Below are positions 7,416 to 17,800 of a stretch of DNA of 64,000 nt, one piece after another. Below the pieces are notes generated by a model, which did no database searches, had not been told where the DNA came from, and saw only the letters and a program-made list of their open reading frames with translations. How positions within the stretch are numbered: the stretch's first letter is position 1; each line of letters starts with the position of its first letter. Origin of the DNA: an uncultured Clostridia bacterium (GTDB taxonomy: Bacteria > Bacillota > Clostridia > Oscillospirales > Ruminococcaceae); assembly GCA_947629335.1 (NCBI GenBank), contig CANRDI010000008.1:28807-92806 (forward strand). The letters are read 5' to 3'. The translations under genes and the position numbers were made by a program.

Positions 7416-10217
7416 ATGCCAGTCGATATAAACAGTACGGTAAACCTTCCGCAGACGGAATTTCCTATGCGGGCAAACCTTCCGAAAAGAGAGCCGGAAA
7501 TGCTTGATAAATGGGAGCAGGAGCGCGTTTATTACGCGCTTTCCGAGAAAAATAAGGGAAAGCCCTCTTATACTCTCCATGACGGCCCTCCGTACGCAAA
7601 CGGAAATATCCACCTCGGAACGGCGCTTAATAAGGTGCTGAAAGACATCATCATAAAATATAAGTCAATGACGGGATTTAATGCGAATTATGTTCCCGGC
7701 TGGGATTGTCACGGTCTGCCGATCGAGCTTAAAGCAATTAAACAGCTCGGAGTTGACAGCGGGAAAGTTTCCCCCGTAGAGCTTCGCAAAAGCTGCCGTC
7801 AGTTTGCGCTGTCCTGCCTTGACGAGCAGAAAGCTCAGTTCAAGCGCCTCGGCGTATGGGGAGATTTCGACGACCCGTATCTCACGATAAAGCCCGAATT
7901 TGAGGCAAAACAGGTCGAAGTTTTCGGCGAGATGATGAAAAAAGGCTATATCTATAAGGGATTAAAGCCGGTTTATTGGTGTGCGGACTGTAATACCGCT
8001 CTTGCAGAGGCTGAAATTGAATATCAGGACGACCCCTGCTATTCAATTTATGTGAAGTTCCCGCTGTTTGACGACAAGGGAAAGTTTTCCGACCTCGGAA
8101 TAGATTTAAAAAAGGCAAGCGTCGTTATTTGGACAACAACAACATGGACGCTCCCCGGAAACCTTGCGATATGCCTCGGTCCTAACTATGAATATACATT
8201 CGTTCATGTAGAGGACGAAAACAGCAAGTCAAACGGCGAATATTTGCTTATGGCGACCGAGCTTGTCAGCGCGGTTATGAGCGCCGTAGGCATTTCTAAG
8301 TACAGCACTGTCGGAAGTTTTAAGGGTCAGGATCTTGAGCTTATCGAGGCAAACCACCCGTTTATGCCGAGAAAGTCTCCGATAATCGTCGGAAATCATG
8401 TTACTCTTGACAGCGGCACGGGTTGTGTTCATACTGCGCCGGGCTTCGGTGTGGAGGACTATGAGGTCTGCAATAAGTATAAGGGAATGTTTAAAATTAT
8501 CGTTCCCGTAAACGAAAAGGGCATTCTTACCGAAGAAGCTGGCGAGTTCGAGGGTCTTAAGACCTCCGACGCAAACAAGGTTATCGCACAGCGCCTTGAG
8601 GACGACAATACCCTGCTTGCTATCGAAAAGATAGTACACCCGTATCCTCACTGTTGGCGCTGTCACGAACCGATAATCTACCGCGCGACAGACCAGTGGT
8701 TCTGCAATGTAGACGCGTTTAAGCCCGAAACGATAAAGGCTATAGAGAGCGTAAAGTGGATACCGGACTGGGGCGAAGAGCGCATTAAAAATATGGTAAA
8801 TATGCGTTCGGACTGGTGCATTTCAAGGCAGAGAAGGTGGGGAGTTCCCATTCCGATACTCTACTGTGAAAACTGCGGGAAAACTGTCGTAAATGATACT
8901 ACAATAAAGGCTATCTCGGATATGTTCAGAAAGGAAAGCTCGGACGCATGGTACGCTAAAGACCCGTCAGAGTTCATTCCCGCTGATGTAAAGTGCGAGT
9001 GCGGAGGAAACAAGTTCCGTAAGGAAATGGACATCTTTGACGTATGGTTCGACAGCGGCTGTACTCATGCGGCGGTTCTTGACGAACGCCCTGAGCTTTC
9101 ATATCCTGCGGATCTGTACCTTGAGGGCTGCGACCAGTACAGAGGCTGGTTCCAGTCGAGCCTGCTTACGTCTGTTGCAACAAAGGGCATGGCGCCTTAT
9201 AAGGCTGTCTGCACTCACGGCTGGGTTGTTGACGGAAACGGACAGCAGATGCATAAGTCAAAGGGAAACCAGATCTTCCCCGAAGAAGTCATAAAAGACT
9301 TCGGCGCTGACGTTCTGCGCCTGTGGGTTGCGTCGCTCGATTATCATGCGGATATAAGAGTTTCAAAGGATATGCTCAAACAGCTTTCTGAGAGCTATCG
9401 CAAGATAAGAAACACCGCGCGTTATATCCTCGGAAACCTTTCTGACGGCAAGGATTTCGACCCGAATACCGAGATGGTGGATTTTGACAAGCTGCGCGAG
9501 CTTGACAAGTGGGCTTTGGCGCGTCTTGACGAGGTTATTGAAAAGGTAAAAGCCGCGTATGATGCTATGGACTATTATCTTGCATATCATGCGCTGATAA
9601 GCTTCTGCGTGGTTGATATGTCGAATTTCTATCTTGACATTGTAAAGGACGTTCTTTACTGTGACGCGAAAAATTCGCCTGCAAGAAAATCCGTTCAGAC
9701 AACAATGTACGTTATCCTTGACTCGATAGTAAGACTTGTCGCGCCGATACTGACATTCACGGCGGACGAGATCTGGGGCTTTATGCCGCATAAAAAAGAG
9801 GACGATTTGCGCGGAGTTCCGTTCAACAGTATGCCCGAAAAGACGGGAGTAAAGGCTGACGAGGAAAAATGGGCGAAGATAAAGGGCGTAAGAGATGACG
9901 TCCTTGCGGCTCTTGAGCAAAAACGCGCGGAAAAGGTGATTGGAAAATCGCTTGAGGCGGAGGTTACGGTCTACACGAACGACGAAAGCCTTAAAGGAAT
10001 GGAAAACGACCTTGCAGACGCCTGCATAGTTTCAAAGGTGAACGTTCTGACGAGCGGAGAGGGCGAATATAAGGGCGGCGTATGCTCCGTTACCGCAGTA
10101 AAGAAAGCGGGCGAGCCTTGCGCAAGATGCTGGAGAATAGACGATACCGTCGGCTCGGACAGCGAAAATCCGACCCTATGTAAGCGCTGTGCGGATGTTA
10201 TCAGATTGAATTTCTGA
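7416..10217 (+). CDS. ileS: Isoleucyl-tRNA synthetase
   Basis: This class Ia synthetase charges tRNA-Ile and edits misactivated valine. Visible elements in order are the HIGH-type signature GPPYANGNIHLGTALNK (about residues 55-71), the CP1 editing domain with WTTTTWTLPGNLA and GTGCVHTAPGFGVEDYE, the DVWFDSGCTH block, and the KMSKS-type loop QMHKSKGNQIFP. The anticodon-binding domain follows, and a C-terminal zinc knuckle has two CxxC pairs (CARCW and CKRCA). The 933-residue length is typical. The 105-base leader is too short for a T-box riboswitch and I see no T-box motif. It lies downstream of divIVA as in many Firmicutes and is followed by an intrinsic terminator. Confidence 0.98.
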   Translation: MPVDINSTVNLPQTEFPMRANLPKREPEMLDKWEQERVYYALSEKNKGKPSYTLHDGPPYANGNIHLGTALNKVLKDIIIKYKSMTGFNANYVPGWDCHGLPIELKAIKQLGVDSGKVSPVELRKSCRQFALSCLDEQKAQFKRLGVWGDFDDPYLTIKPEFEAKQVEVFGEMMKKGYIYKGLKPVYWCADCNTALAEAEIEYQDDPCYSIYVKFPLFDDKGKFSDLGIDLKKASVVIWTTTTWTLPGNLAICLGPNYEYTFVHVEDENSKSNGEYLLMATELVSAVMSAVGISKYSTVGSFKGQDLELIEANHPFMPRKSPIIVGNHVTLDSGTGCVHTAPGFGVEDYEVCNKYKGMFKIIVPVNEKGILTEEAGEFEGLKTSDANKVIAQRLEDDNTLLAIEKIVHPYPHCWRCHEPIIYRATDQWFCNVDAFKPETIKAIESVKWIPDWGEERIKNMVNMRSDWCISRQRRWGVPIPILYCENCGKTVVNDTTIKAISDMFRKESSDAWYAKDPSEFIPADVKCECGGNKFRKEMDIFDVWFDSGCTHAAVLDERPELSYPADLYLEGCDQYRGWFQSSLLTSVATKGMAPYKAVCTHGWVVDGNGQQMHKSKGNQIFPEEVIKDFGADVLRLWVASLDYHADIRVSKDMLKQLSESYRKIRNTARYILGNLSDGKDFDPNTEMVDFDKLRELDKWALARLDEVIEKVKAAYDAMDYYLAYHALISFCVVDMSNFYLDIVKDVLYCDAKNSPARKSVQTTMYVILDSIVRLVAPILTFTADEIWGFMPHKKEDDLRGVPFNSMPEKTGVKADEEKWAKIKGVRDDVLAALEQKRAEKVIGKSLEAEVTVYTNDESLKGMENDLADACIVSKVNVLTSGEGEYKGGVCSVTAVKKAGEPCARCWRIDDTVGSDSENPTLCKRCADVIRLNF

Positions 10218-10231
10218 TGAATTTAAAATAG

Positions 10232-10258
10232 GGAAGAGGAGATCCCTCTTCCTTATTG
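10232..10258 (+). terminator. Intrinsic terminator after ileS
   Basis: An 8-bp perfect stem (GGAAGAGG at 10232-10239, CCTCTTCC at 10245-10252) with a five-base loop follows the ileS stop by 14 bases. A moderately T-rich tail comes after it. It separates ileS from lspA. Confidence 0.65.
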
Positions 10259-10416
10259 AATTTAACTCGATATTAAATTACAGACCAAATAAAAACAAAA
10301 ATTTTCAGACCGTCGGGAAAGTCCTGTGTTCTCGCATAACGCGCCTTGAAGATAAGTCTGAATAAGGCGGCTTTTGTCGGCAGTCTGTAAAAAAGTAGAT
10401 TGAAAAGAGGAGCAAA

Positions 10417-10923
10417 TTGCAGTATATCTGGCTTTTGATCGCCGCAGTTCTGCTGGGAGTTGACAGGCTCACAAAATGGCTTGTCACAGAGAATATGGAG
10501 CTGAAACAGACGATAAACCTCATAAAATTCGGCGATAAAGAGGTACTGAATTTCTATTACTGCCTTAACGACGGCGCTGCATTCAGCAAGTTCAGCGGAC
10601 AGAGAATACTTCTTATAATAGTGACGTCTGTCGTTATAGCAGGATTTTTGTACGCCGTTATCACAAAACGTATCAAAAAACCCGTACAGGTCGCCGCTTC
10701 GGCTCTTATCATAAGCGGCGGTATCGGAAATCTTATTGATAGGATATTCAATGACGGACTTGTAGTGGATTTCATTGATTTCCGCATTATAAACTTCGCG
10801 GTCTTTAATGTCGCGGACATCTGCGCGGTCGTTGGCGCGGGAATGCTCGCGGTATCAGTCATTGTCGGAGAAATACGGGATATGATCGCCAAAAAAGCAG
10901 ATGGAAAAAGTGAAAAGAATTGA
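10417..10923 (+). CDS. lspA: Lipoprotein signal peptidase (signal peptidase II)
   Basis: LspA is the integral-membrane aspartic protease that removes lipoprotein signal peptides after diacylglyceryl modification. Four transmembrane segments are evident. The two catalytic aspartates lie in the conserved blocks GGIGNLIDR and FNVADICAVVG, with LNDGAAFSKF and VVDFIDF as further family motifs. The 168-residue length is normal. The start is a TTG codon preceded by AAGAGGAG; no ATG lies nearby in frame. The rluD-type gene begins 23 bases before its stop, so the two are translationally coupled, a classic lspA-rluD pair. Confidence 0.96.
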   Translation: MQYIWLLIAAVLLGVDRLTKWLVTENMELKQTINLIKFGDKEVLNFYYCLNDGAAFSKFSGQRILLIIVTSVVIAGFLYAVITKRIKKPVQVAASALIISGGIGNLIDRIFNDGLVVDFIDFRIINFAVFNVADICAVVGAGMLAVSVIVGEIRDMIAKKADGKSEKN

Positions 10924-11806
10924 GTTCTCGGCTGAATTTCCCGACAGGCTCGACAGAGTTGTTGCCGAAAATACCGAACTTAGCCGCAGTTATGCCGTAA
11001 AACTCATTGAAAGCGGCTTTGTAACAGTCGGCGGAAAACTTTCTGATAAAAAAAGCGCGGTAAAAGCGGGGGAAACTGTCGTAGTAAATATTCCCGAAGC
11101 GGAAGAAGCCGAGATACTCCCCGAAAATATCCCGCTTGATATTGTCTATGAGGACGGCGACTTGCTCGTGGTGAATAAGCCCAAAGGAATGGTAGTTCAC
11201 CCTGCCGCGGGGCATTATTCCGGAACGCTCGTAAATGCACTCATGTATCATTGCGGCGGCAGTCTTTCGGGAATAAACGGCGAGATACGTCCCGGTATCG
11301 TCCACCGTATCGACAAGGACACCAGCGGGCTTCTTATAGTTGCAAAAAACGATTTTGCACATCTTGGGCTTTCCGAGCAAATAAAAGAACATTCTTTTAC
11401 GCGGGAATATCAGACGGTTGTGTGCGGTTGTATAAAAGAAAACGGAACGGTAAACGCGCCGATAGGCAGGCATAATACCGACAGAAAAAAAATGTGCGTA
11501 AAAGAGGAAAATTCCCGCGAGGCAGTCACACATTATTTTGTAATCAGAAATTATGCGGGATATACACATCTTTCCGTTAGGCTCGAAACAGGCAGAACTC
11601 ACCAGATAAGAGTTCACCTTTCTTATATCGGACATCCTGTCGCGGGTGACGAGGTATACGGAAACGGAAAGCCGAAGTGGCTTTGCGGACAGTGCCTTCA
11701 TGCGGGGAAAATAGGATTTATCCACCCGCGTACTAAAAAATATATGGAGTTTTCGAGCGAACTTCCTGAATATTTTACGAAATTTCTTAGGGAAATCGAA
11801 AAGTAA
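10901..11806 (+). CDS. RluA/RluD-family rRNA pseudouridine synthase
   Basis: This enzyme isomerises uridine to pseudouridine in large-subunit rRNA. Residues ~10-75 form an S4 RNA-binding domain (LDRVVAENTELSRSYAVKLI). The catalytic domain follows, with the conserved GIVHRIDKDTSGLL motif holding the catalytic aspartate, plus MVVHPAAGH, GRTHQIRVHLSYIGHP and GDEVYG blocks. Length (301 residues) and S4 domain fit RluD-type enzymes, but RluC/RluD specificity cannot be told from sequence alone. It overlaps lspA and abuts the next gene directly (ATG immediately after its TAA), indicating one operon. Confidence 0.94.
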   Translation: MEKVKRIEFSAEFPDRLDRVVAENTELSRSYAVKLIESGFVTVGGKLSDKKSAVKAGETVVVNIPEAEEAEILPENIPLDIVYEDGDLLVVNKPKGMVVHPAAGHYSGTLVNALMYHCGGSLSGINGEIRPGIVHRIDKDTSGLLIVAKNDFAHLGLSEQIKEHSFTREYQTVVCGCIKENGTVNAPIGRHNTDRKKMCVKEENSREAVTHYFVIRNYAGYTHLSVRLETGRTHQIRVHLSYIGHPVAGDEVYGNGKPKWLCGQCLHAGKIGFIHPRTKKYMEFSSELPEYFTKFLREIEK

Positions 11807-12607
11807 ATGGACTTTAAGAACGTAATTTTTGTGACAGATCTTGACGGAACGCTGCTTACCGACGATAAGCGGATCTTGGAGCGCGACCTTAAAGCAATAG
11901 AGCGTTTTCGCGCGGGCGGCGGTATTTTCGCCGCGGCAACTGGACGCGGGTATGCAATGGCGCGCCGCGTCGTCACAATGCTTGCCGACGTTCCGTCTGT
12001 AATCTTCAACGGCGCGGCGGTCTACGATTTCAAACAGGATAAATTTCTGTGGAGAAGCGAGATAGATAAATGCGCATATGATTATGTCGACAGGATAGGA
12101 CGGGCGTTTGAGAATATCGGAGCGGAAGTTCTGTGTGAGCAAACGGTATATGTACCGTATCTGAACGAAGTCGAACAGACCCACCTCGACTGGGAACAAG
12201 TAAAGGCTGATTTCAGAAAGGTATCGGAAATACCGCAGAGCGGCTGGCTCAAATTTCTTTTTACGGGAGAGCCGAGCCTTATTGACGAAGTGGAAAAATT
12301 TGTTTATGCGGGAGATTTCCCGAAAGTAAACTGGGTAAGATCCGGTCCGCTGTTTTTCGAGTGTCTGCCTGAGGGCGTTGATAAATGGTCGGGTTTTCGG
12401 CGGCTTATAGAGCTTTTGAATGCTGAAGACCGCTTTACGGTCGCCGCGGGAGATTATAAAAATGACGCGACGATGATAAAGAATGCCGATCTCGGTTTTG
12501 CACCCGAAAATGCACACGAAAGCGTGAAAAAGTGCGCGGATGTCGTCGTCTGCGACAACAACAGCGGCGCTGTCGCGGAGATGATAGAATATATAGAAAA
12601 ACTTTAG
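11807..12607 (+). CDS. Cof-type HAD-IIB phosphatase
   Basis: The 266-residue product is a haloacid-dehalogenase superfamily hydrolase of the Cof (IIB) subfamily. These enzymes dephosphorylate sugar phosphates, nucleotides or flavin precursors with broad specificity. Motif I is DLDGTLLTDD at about residues 9-18, the threonine/serine of motif II lies in AAATGRGYA, and motifs III/IV appear as GDYKNDATMIKNADLGFA. The cap domain lies between, as in IIB enzymes. Its ATG directly follows the stop of the pseudouridine synthase gene, so it is in the lspA operon. The substrate is unknown. Confidence 0.9.
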   Translation: MDFKNVIFVTDLDGTLLTDDKRILERDLKAIERFRAGGGIFAAATGRGYAMARRVVTMLADVPSVIFNGAAVYDFKQDKFLWRSEIDKCAYDYVDRIGRAFENIGAEVLCEQTVYVPYLNEVEQTHLDWEQVKADFRKVSEIPQSGWLKFLFTGEPSLIDEVEKFVYAGDFPKVNWVRSGPLFFECLPEGVDKWSGFRRLIELLNAEDRFTVAAGDYKNDATMIKNADLGFAPENAHESVKKCADVVVCDNNSGAVAEMIEYIEKL

Positions 12608-12667
12608 GATGAAAAATACGGGCAGGCTGCCTGTGATAATATAAAATGTAGTTCTATGGAGGGAGAA

Positions 12668-13519
12668 ATGGACGAAAAACTTGTTCGAGAGCTTGAAATC
12701 GACGCTGCAAAGGTAAGGATCGGCATAATTGAGGGCGTTTATAACGCAAAATGCGGACACCCCGGCGGCGCGCTGTCGATAGCGGATGTATTGACGTATA
12801 TGTACAAACACCGCCTTAATGTTGACCCGAATATGCCTGACGACCCAAAGCGCGACAGGGTTGTATTATCGAAAGGACATTCCGCTCCTGCATTATACGC
12901 GGTTTTGGCTTTGAGAGGATTTTTCCCGTTCGACGAGCTTAAAACGCTCCGTCAGAGCGGTTCGAGGCTTGAGGGACACCCGGACAGAAAGAAAGTTCCG
13001 GGCGTTGACGCAAGCACCGGTTCGCTCGGTCAGGGCATTTCACAGGCTTGCGGAATGGCGCTTGCGGGAAAGATGTCGTGCGAAAGCTATAAAGTGTATA
13101 CGATTTTAGGCGACGGCGAAATCGAAGAGGGTATGGTCTGGGAAGCGGCAATGTTCGCTTCTCACTACAAGCTTGATAATCTTGTCGCAATTATCGACAA
13201 CAACGGTTTGCAGATCGACGGAAAGATAAGCGAAGTCATGTCGCCGTATCCGATAGAGGAGAAATTTGAGGCGTTCGGCTGGAATGTGATAACGATAAAC
13301 GGTCACGATTTCTCGCAGATGGAAAAGGCGTTTGACGCGGCGGAGAGAGTATTTGAAAAGCCGACGGTAATTATCCTTAAAACTACAAAGGGAAAAGGCA
13401 TTGATTATATGGAAAACGCGCTCGAATGGCACGGAAAAGCCCCCGGCGACGAGGACTATCAGCGTGCGATAAAACAGCTTCGTGAACATTTAGCCGAGCT
13501 TGAAGGGAGCGTGAAATAA
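12668..13519 (+). CDS. Transketolase, N-terminal (TPP-binding) subunit
   Basis: This is the first half of a transketolase split into two genes, as in many Clostridia and Archaea. It holds the thiamine diphosphate pyrophosphate-binding domain: GHPGGALSIADVL, SKGHSAPALYA, and the TPP motif that begins GDGEIEEG and ends with the IIDNNG stretch. With its partner it shuttles two-carbon units between ketose and aldose phosphates in the pentose phosphate pathway. The ATG at 12668 is chosen because GGAGGG lies 5-10 bases upstream. An in-frame ATG at 12656 overlaps that ribosome binding site. Its stop overlaps the start of the C-terminal subunit by one base (TAATG). Confidence 0.95.
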   Translation: MDEKLVRELEIDAAKVRIGIIEGVYNAKCGHPGGALSIADVLTYMYKHRLNVDPNMPDDPKRDRVVLSKGHSAPALYAVLALRGFFPFDELKTLRQSGSRLEGHPDRKKVPGVDASTGSLGQGISQACGMALAGKMSCESYKVYTILGDGEIEEGMVWEAAMFASHYKLDNLVAIIDNNGLQIDGKISEVMSPYPIEEKFEAFGWNVITINGHDFSQMEKAFDAAERVFEKPTVIILKTTKGKGIDYMENALEWHGKAPGDEDYQRAIKQLREHLAELEGSVK

Positions 13520-14460
13520 TGGCAGAACAGGTAAAACGTGCGACCCGCGAGGGCTATGGCGACGGGCTTTGTGAACTTGCCGAGATAAGACCCGATATGG
13601 TCGTATTGGACGCGGATCTTTCGGCAGCGACAAAAACGTCTGTTTTCAAAAAGGCATATCCCGAAAGACATTTCAACTGCGGAATATCCGAGCAGAATAT
13701 GATGGGAGTTGCGTCGGGAATTGCCTCGACGGGAAGGCTTGTATTCGCAAGTTCGTTTGCAATGTTCGCGGCGGGCAGAGCTTTCGAGATAATAAGAAAT
13801 TCTATTGCTTATCCCCAGCTCAACGTAAAAATAGGCGCTACACACGGAGGAATATCCGTGGGTGAGGACGGCGCTACTCATCAGTGCTGTGAAGATGTGG
13901 CGATAATGCGGGCGCTTCCTAATATGACGGTCATAGTTCCTGCGGATTATGTTGAGGCAAAAGCAGCAGTGATGGCTATGGCGAATTTTGAAGGACCGAC
14001 ATATCTTCGGTTCGGTAGACTTGCCGTGCCGATATTCAACGGCGACGATTATAAGTTCGAGGTCGGAAAAGGCATTACTATGAAAGACGGCAAGGATATT
14101 ACTATAATTGCAAGCGGACTTATGGTAGCGGAGGCAGTTGAGGCTGCACAGGCTCTGCATGAGCAGGGGATCGACGCGCGAGTTATAAATATCCATACGA
14201 TAAAGCCTATAGACCGCGATATTATCGTAAAAGCGGCAAAGGAAACGGGAAAGATAGTTACTGTCGAAGAGCATAACATTATAGGCGGACTTGGGTCGGC
14301 GGTCGGAGATGTTGTGCTTGAAGAATGTCCCGTGCCGGTGATAAAGATCGGAGTAAATGACGTATACGGTCACAGCGGTCCTGCAAAGGTACTTCTGAAA
14401 GAGTTCGGACTTTGCGCGGAGAATATTGTGAATGTTGTAAAAGCGGCAGTTAAAAATTAA
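13519..14460 (+). CDS. Transketolase, C-terminal (pyrimidine-binding) subunit
   Basis: This is the second half of the split transketolase. It carries the pyrimidine-binding domain (DADLSAATKTSVFKKAYPER, GISEQNMMGVASGIA and GEDGATHQCCEDVAIMRALP). The C-terminal regulatory domain follows (NIHTIKPIDRDIIVKAAKET, GGLGSAVGDVVLEE). The glutamate of the GISEQNM block corresponds to the one that activates the TPP pyrimidine in the family. Translation is coupled to the N-terminal subunit through a TAATG overlap. An intrinsic terminator about 55 bases downstream ends the unit. Confidence 0.95.
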   Translation: MAEQVKRATREGYGDGLCELAEIRPDMVVLDADLSAATKTSVFKKAYPERHFNCGISEQNMMGVASGIASTGRLVFASSFAMFAAGRAFEIIRNSIAYPQLNVKIGATHGGISVGEDGATHQCCEDVAIMRALPNMTVIVPADYVEAKAAVMAMANFEGPTYLRFGRLAVPIFNGDDYKFEVGKGITMKDGKDITIIASGLMVAEAVEAAQALHEQGIDARVINIHTIKPIDRDIIVKAAKETGKIVTVEEHNIIGGLGSAVGDVVLEECPVPVIKIGVNDVYGHSGPAKVLLKEFGLCAENIVNVVKAAVKN

Positions 14461-14512
14461 AGGTCAAACAATATTTTCCTGCAAAATTCGCTTTTTGCAT
14501 TTTAGACGGATA

Positions 14513-14548
14513 GCGGGGGAGCCGATTTTGGTTCCCCCGCAATTTTTA
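14513..14548 (+). terminator. Intrinsic terminator after transketolase genes
   Basis: An 11-bp stem (14513-14523 with 14530-14540, one G-T pair, GC-rich) with a short loop is followed by AATTTTTAT. It ends the transketolase transcript. The remaining ~230 bases to the next promoter show no gene. Confidence 0.88.
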
Positions 14549-14779
14549 TAGCCGAATAAAAATGAAATTTATTTTGATGAACAATTTGTACACTTCAACA
14601 AGCCGATCGGCCTTAACTGTACGACATAAATCGTCGGCTGATGTCAGCGCAGAGCTGTGAGAAGAAAGCATCTATCAGCGGACAGGACACAGTGAAATGC
14701 TGATGAATAATAATTTACGAAGTACTTCTGAAATTTTTAAAACCGAATACTAAAAATTGTACAAATTCTATAAAATATA

Positions 14780-14808
14780 TTGACATAAAGTAAATTTTAT
14801 TGTATAAT
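14780..14808 (+). promoter_or_regulatory. Consensus sigma-A type promoter for the 1010-residue FtsK-like gene
   Basis: TTGACA (14780-14785), a 17-base spacer and TATAAT (14803-14808) form an exact consensus promoter about 50 bases upstream of the start codon. The gene is therefore its own transcription unit. Confidence 0.9.
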
Positions 14809-14859
14809 CAATATAAGCCGCAGTATGTCTGCGGACAAAATATAAGGAGATTAGAGTTT

Positions 14860-17800
14860 ATGGCTGATTTGGTTAATGAAATGCTTGGGAAATTTTCGGA
14901 ATTGGCTCAAGAAGAAAAAAATATCAACGCTGATATTGATAAAGCTCTCAAAGAATATAATGATTATTGCAGATCGTCCGATAACGACCTGAATAAAAAA
15001 CTTGAGGAAATACGAAAAAAGATCCGTAAGGTTTCCGAGCTTATGCAGTATGCCCGCGAACACGCCAGTGACCTCGAAGAAGCACAAATGCCGTTTGAGA
15101 CCTCGGAAGGCGCTCTCGAAAGTATCCGTCAGACAATAAAGCTCGATTCTAAAAACGACCCGAACGCCGAGTCGCTTTATACAAAGGCTTCAGGACAAAA
15201 GCTGTTCTACGAGGCGGAAATTGAGCGGACCAGAAAGCTCATAGAGGGCAGTAAAGTACAGGCAAAACGCCAGTATGACAGCGACGTAGCGGCTCTTGAA
15301 GGGAGAAAAGAAAAACACGATAAAGCTCTGCGCGATTATGTTTTATCCGAGGATTTCAAACGTTATTTAAAGTTTTTGGGATTTGACAAGTCCGCATTCA
15401 ACAGCCAGAATACCGTAAATCTTATTGACAAAAGCAAAATCTCAATCGGACAGCGCAGGATACGCTTTTCCGTTCCTATGGAGGTAGAACAGGAACTTAC
15501 GAATATCTCCAACGGAGAATATAACCCCGCGTCAAGAACGATCGGCGCGCCTTTCGGAGTTCCTACCCAAGAGGGCAGCGTTCTTATGCTTGAATATGAC
15601 GAGAGAAACAGGGCGTATCTTCTCGGCGGCGTGGAAAGATTGCTTCTTAATCTGATAAAGTATTGCGGAACTGATATAACCGATATGGCGTATTTCGATC
15701 CGGCAAACAACAGTGCGGAATCTCTGGGCATTATGTCCGCATTTGCAAAGGGCATAAATCCTTTTATCGTCGCTCCGCAGTCGCCTGCCGAGGCAAACAG
15801 CAAGCTCGCGGAACTATATGCCGCTATAAAGGAAAATCCTTCTCCGAACTGCGTTTCGAGAGTTATGGTGCTGTGCGGTTTTCCTGAGGATTTCACTCCT
15901 GAGTTTTCTGAAAAGATTATTGACCTTGCGAAAAATATAAAGCAGAGCGGAACAATGCTTATACTTATACATAACGGTTCTGCACAGGACAACGACGTTG
16001 TGACCGATCTGAGAAATTCTTCCATAAATATCCGAAGCAGAAACGGAAGTTTTTATTTGAACAGTACGCGCGAGAGCCTGTTCTGGTATTCAAAGCCGTC
16101 GGATATTCCCGATACGATACGCAGGACATATATAGAACAGCGCCGTGCCGCTGCTCCTCAGTCTGCGCCTGTACAGCAGGCGTATACCGCTCCGCAGCCT
16201 GCGCCTGTGCAGCCGGCGTATACCGCTCCGCAGCCAATGCCTGTTCAGCCGACATATACCGCACCTCAGCCTTCTCCGCAACCCTCTGCCGCAGCACAGG
16301 CGGACGACGCGACACAGACTGAAAACTCCGCTGTTTCCGAGAACGAACAGGAAGTATCCGCTTTTGAAGAAGCCGAGGAGATAAGCGCGGAAAAGGGATC
16401 GCGCGTCCTGCCGAAAATATCCGTGAGCGCAGGAGCAGAGCGCCTCGATATAAGCGGAAATGTAACTTATATTTGCGGCAAAAACAGCGCCGACAGAACG
16501 GCTATAGTAAAGGCGGTTTTAGACGGAGTTACAGCATATACCCATCCCGACAGCGCCGAACTCTGGCTTTTCGACAACGACCATAGCCTTATTGAACTGA
16601 TAAATGTAAAAAGCGCTCATATTAAGTACGCGGTTTCGGACGAAGCCGACGAGACAGCAGTGGATTTTGCGGAACTGCTTGTTGCTGAGAAAGCGGCGCG
16701 CGCCGAGCTGCTGAAAGAAAAGCATTGCAGAAATTACGGCGAGCTGGCGAAAGATGTCTACCTGCCGAGAGTGGTCGCTGTTATAAGCGATTTTACAGAG
16801 TTTTTGAAGTCGCTCGACCGTGCGCCGAAATATTTCGGCAAAAACAGGAGAAACATTCTCAAAGGTCTGATGAAAAACTGTTCGAGATACGGAATAAATC
16901 TCGTTCTTGTAGGACGTACTTTCTCGGAAAACGGAAAAGCGCCCGATGTGCTTGAAAACGCGGTAGACTGCGCGGCAGCTGTTTCGGGCAGAGAAAAGTA
17001 TCTGAACTGTTTGTTTAACGATTCAAGTATACCCGCGAAGATCCCCGAAAATCATGTTCTCGTTTCGGGAACAAACGCGCTCGCTAAAATAAAGATAACC
17101 GAACAGGACGAAGCGAAGAGCTATGTTCAGTCATACGAATACGACGCGAACGCCGAGAATTATCTTGAAAAAAAGCCGTTTATTGCCGACAGAAGCACTG
17201 CTGTCGCTTATACGGAGCGCGACAGTTCAAGGGCGGAGCTTATAGCTGTCCGTGAAAACAGCGAGATAATGCTGTTTTTGGGAGAACCTTGCCGAATTTC
17301 GGGGAATATGCCGATAATTCTGCGCGAGGATAATGCTGAAAATCTTCTTGAACTTGCTCCGAAAAGCTCTGAAAAGGCGGCAGCGGCAACGGTCGCCGCA
17401 GCGATAAGATCTCTCGAAGAACAGGGAATACCTACGGAGATAATAACTGTAAACGGAAATTCTATTTTTACCGAGCTTTCCGTAAGCGGTGTTCTGAGCG
17501 GGATAAAGGTCGTCGAGAGCGAGAATGCCGCGGCAAGGATAAAAGAACTTTCGTCTAAGCTCAGTACGGGAACGTTAAACGAGTTTCTTATCATTTTAGG
17601 AGGAGATGTGCTTTTGACATCGCTTCATGCTGAAGATCAGAATTCTGTCGCAGAGCTGAAAAAGCTGTTTGTCAAAGGCTCAAAGAACGGCTGTCGGATA
17701 ATGTTCGTATGTTCGGGAATAAGTCAGATGCAGGCGGGATTTTTGTCGCTGTTCAGGCATAAGATAATATTCCCCTGTCCGTTTGCGGAAAGCGAAAAAC

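Noticed and set aside
10859..12811. A 650-codon open frame on the minus strand
   Set aside because: It is opposite lspA, the pseudouridine synthase and the Cof phosphatase, all clear genes. The translation has no family-like motifs and is rich in Tyr, Phe, Arg and Ser as expected from a shadow frame.
14800..14859. An upstream in-frame extension of the FtsK-like gene by 20 codons
   Set aside because: It starts inside the promoter's -10 region. The ribosome binding site AAGGAGA points to the ATG at 14860.
16140..16290. Direct repeats as a mobile repeat or CRISPR
   Set aside because: They encode the Pro/Gln/Ala/Tyr linker in frame inside the FtsK-like gene.
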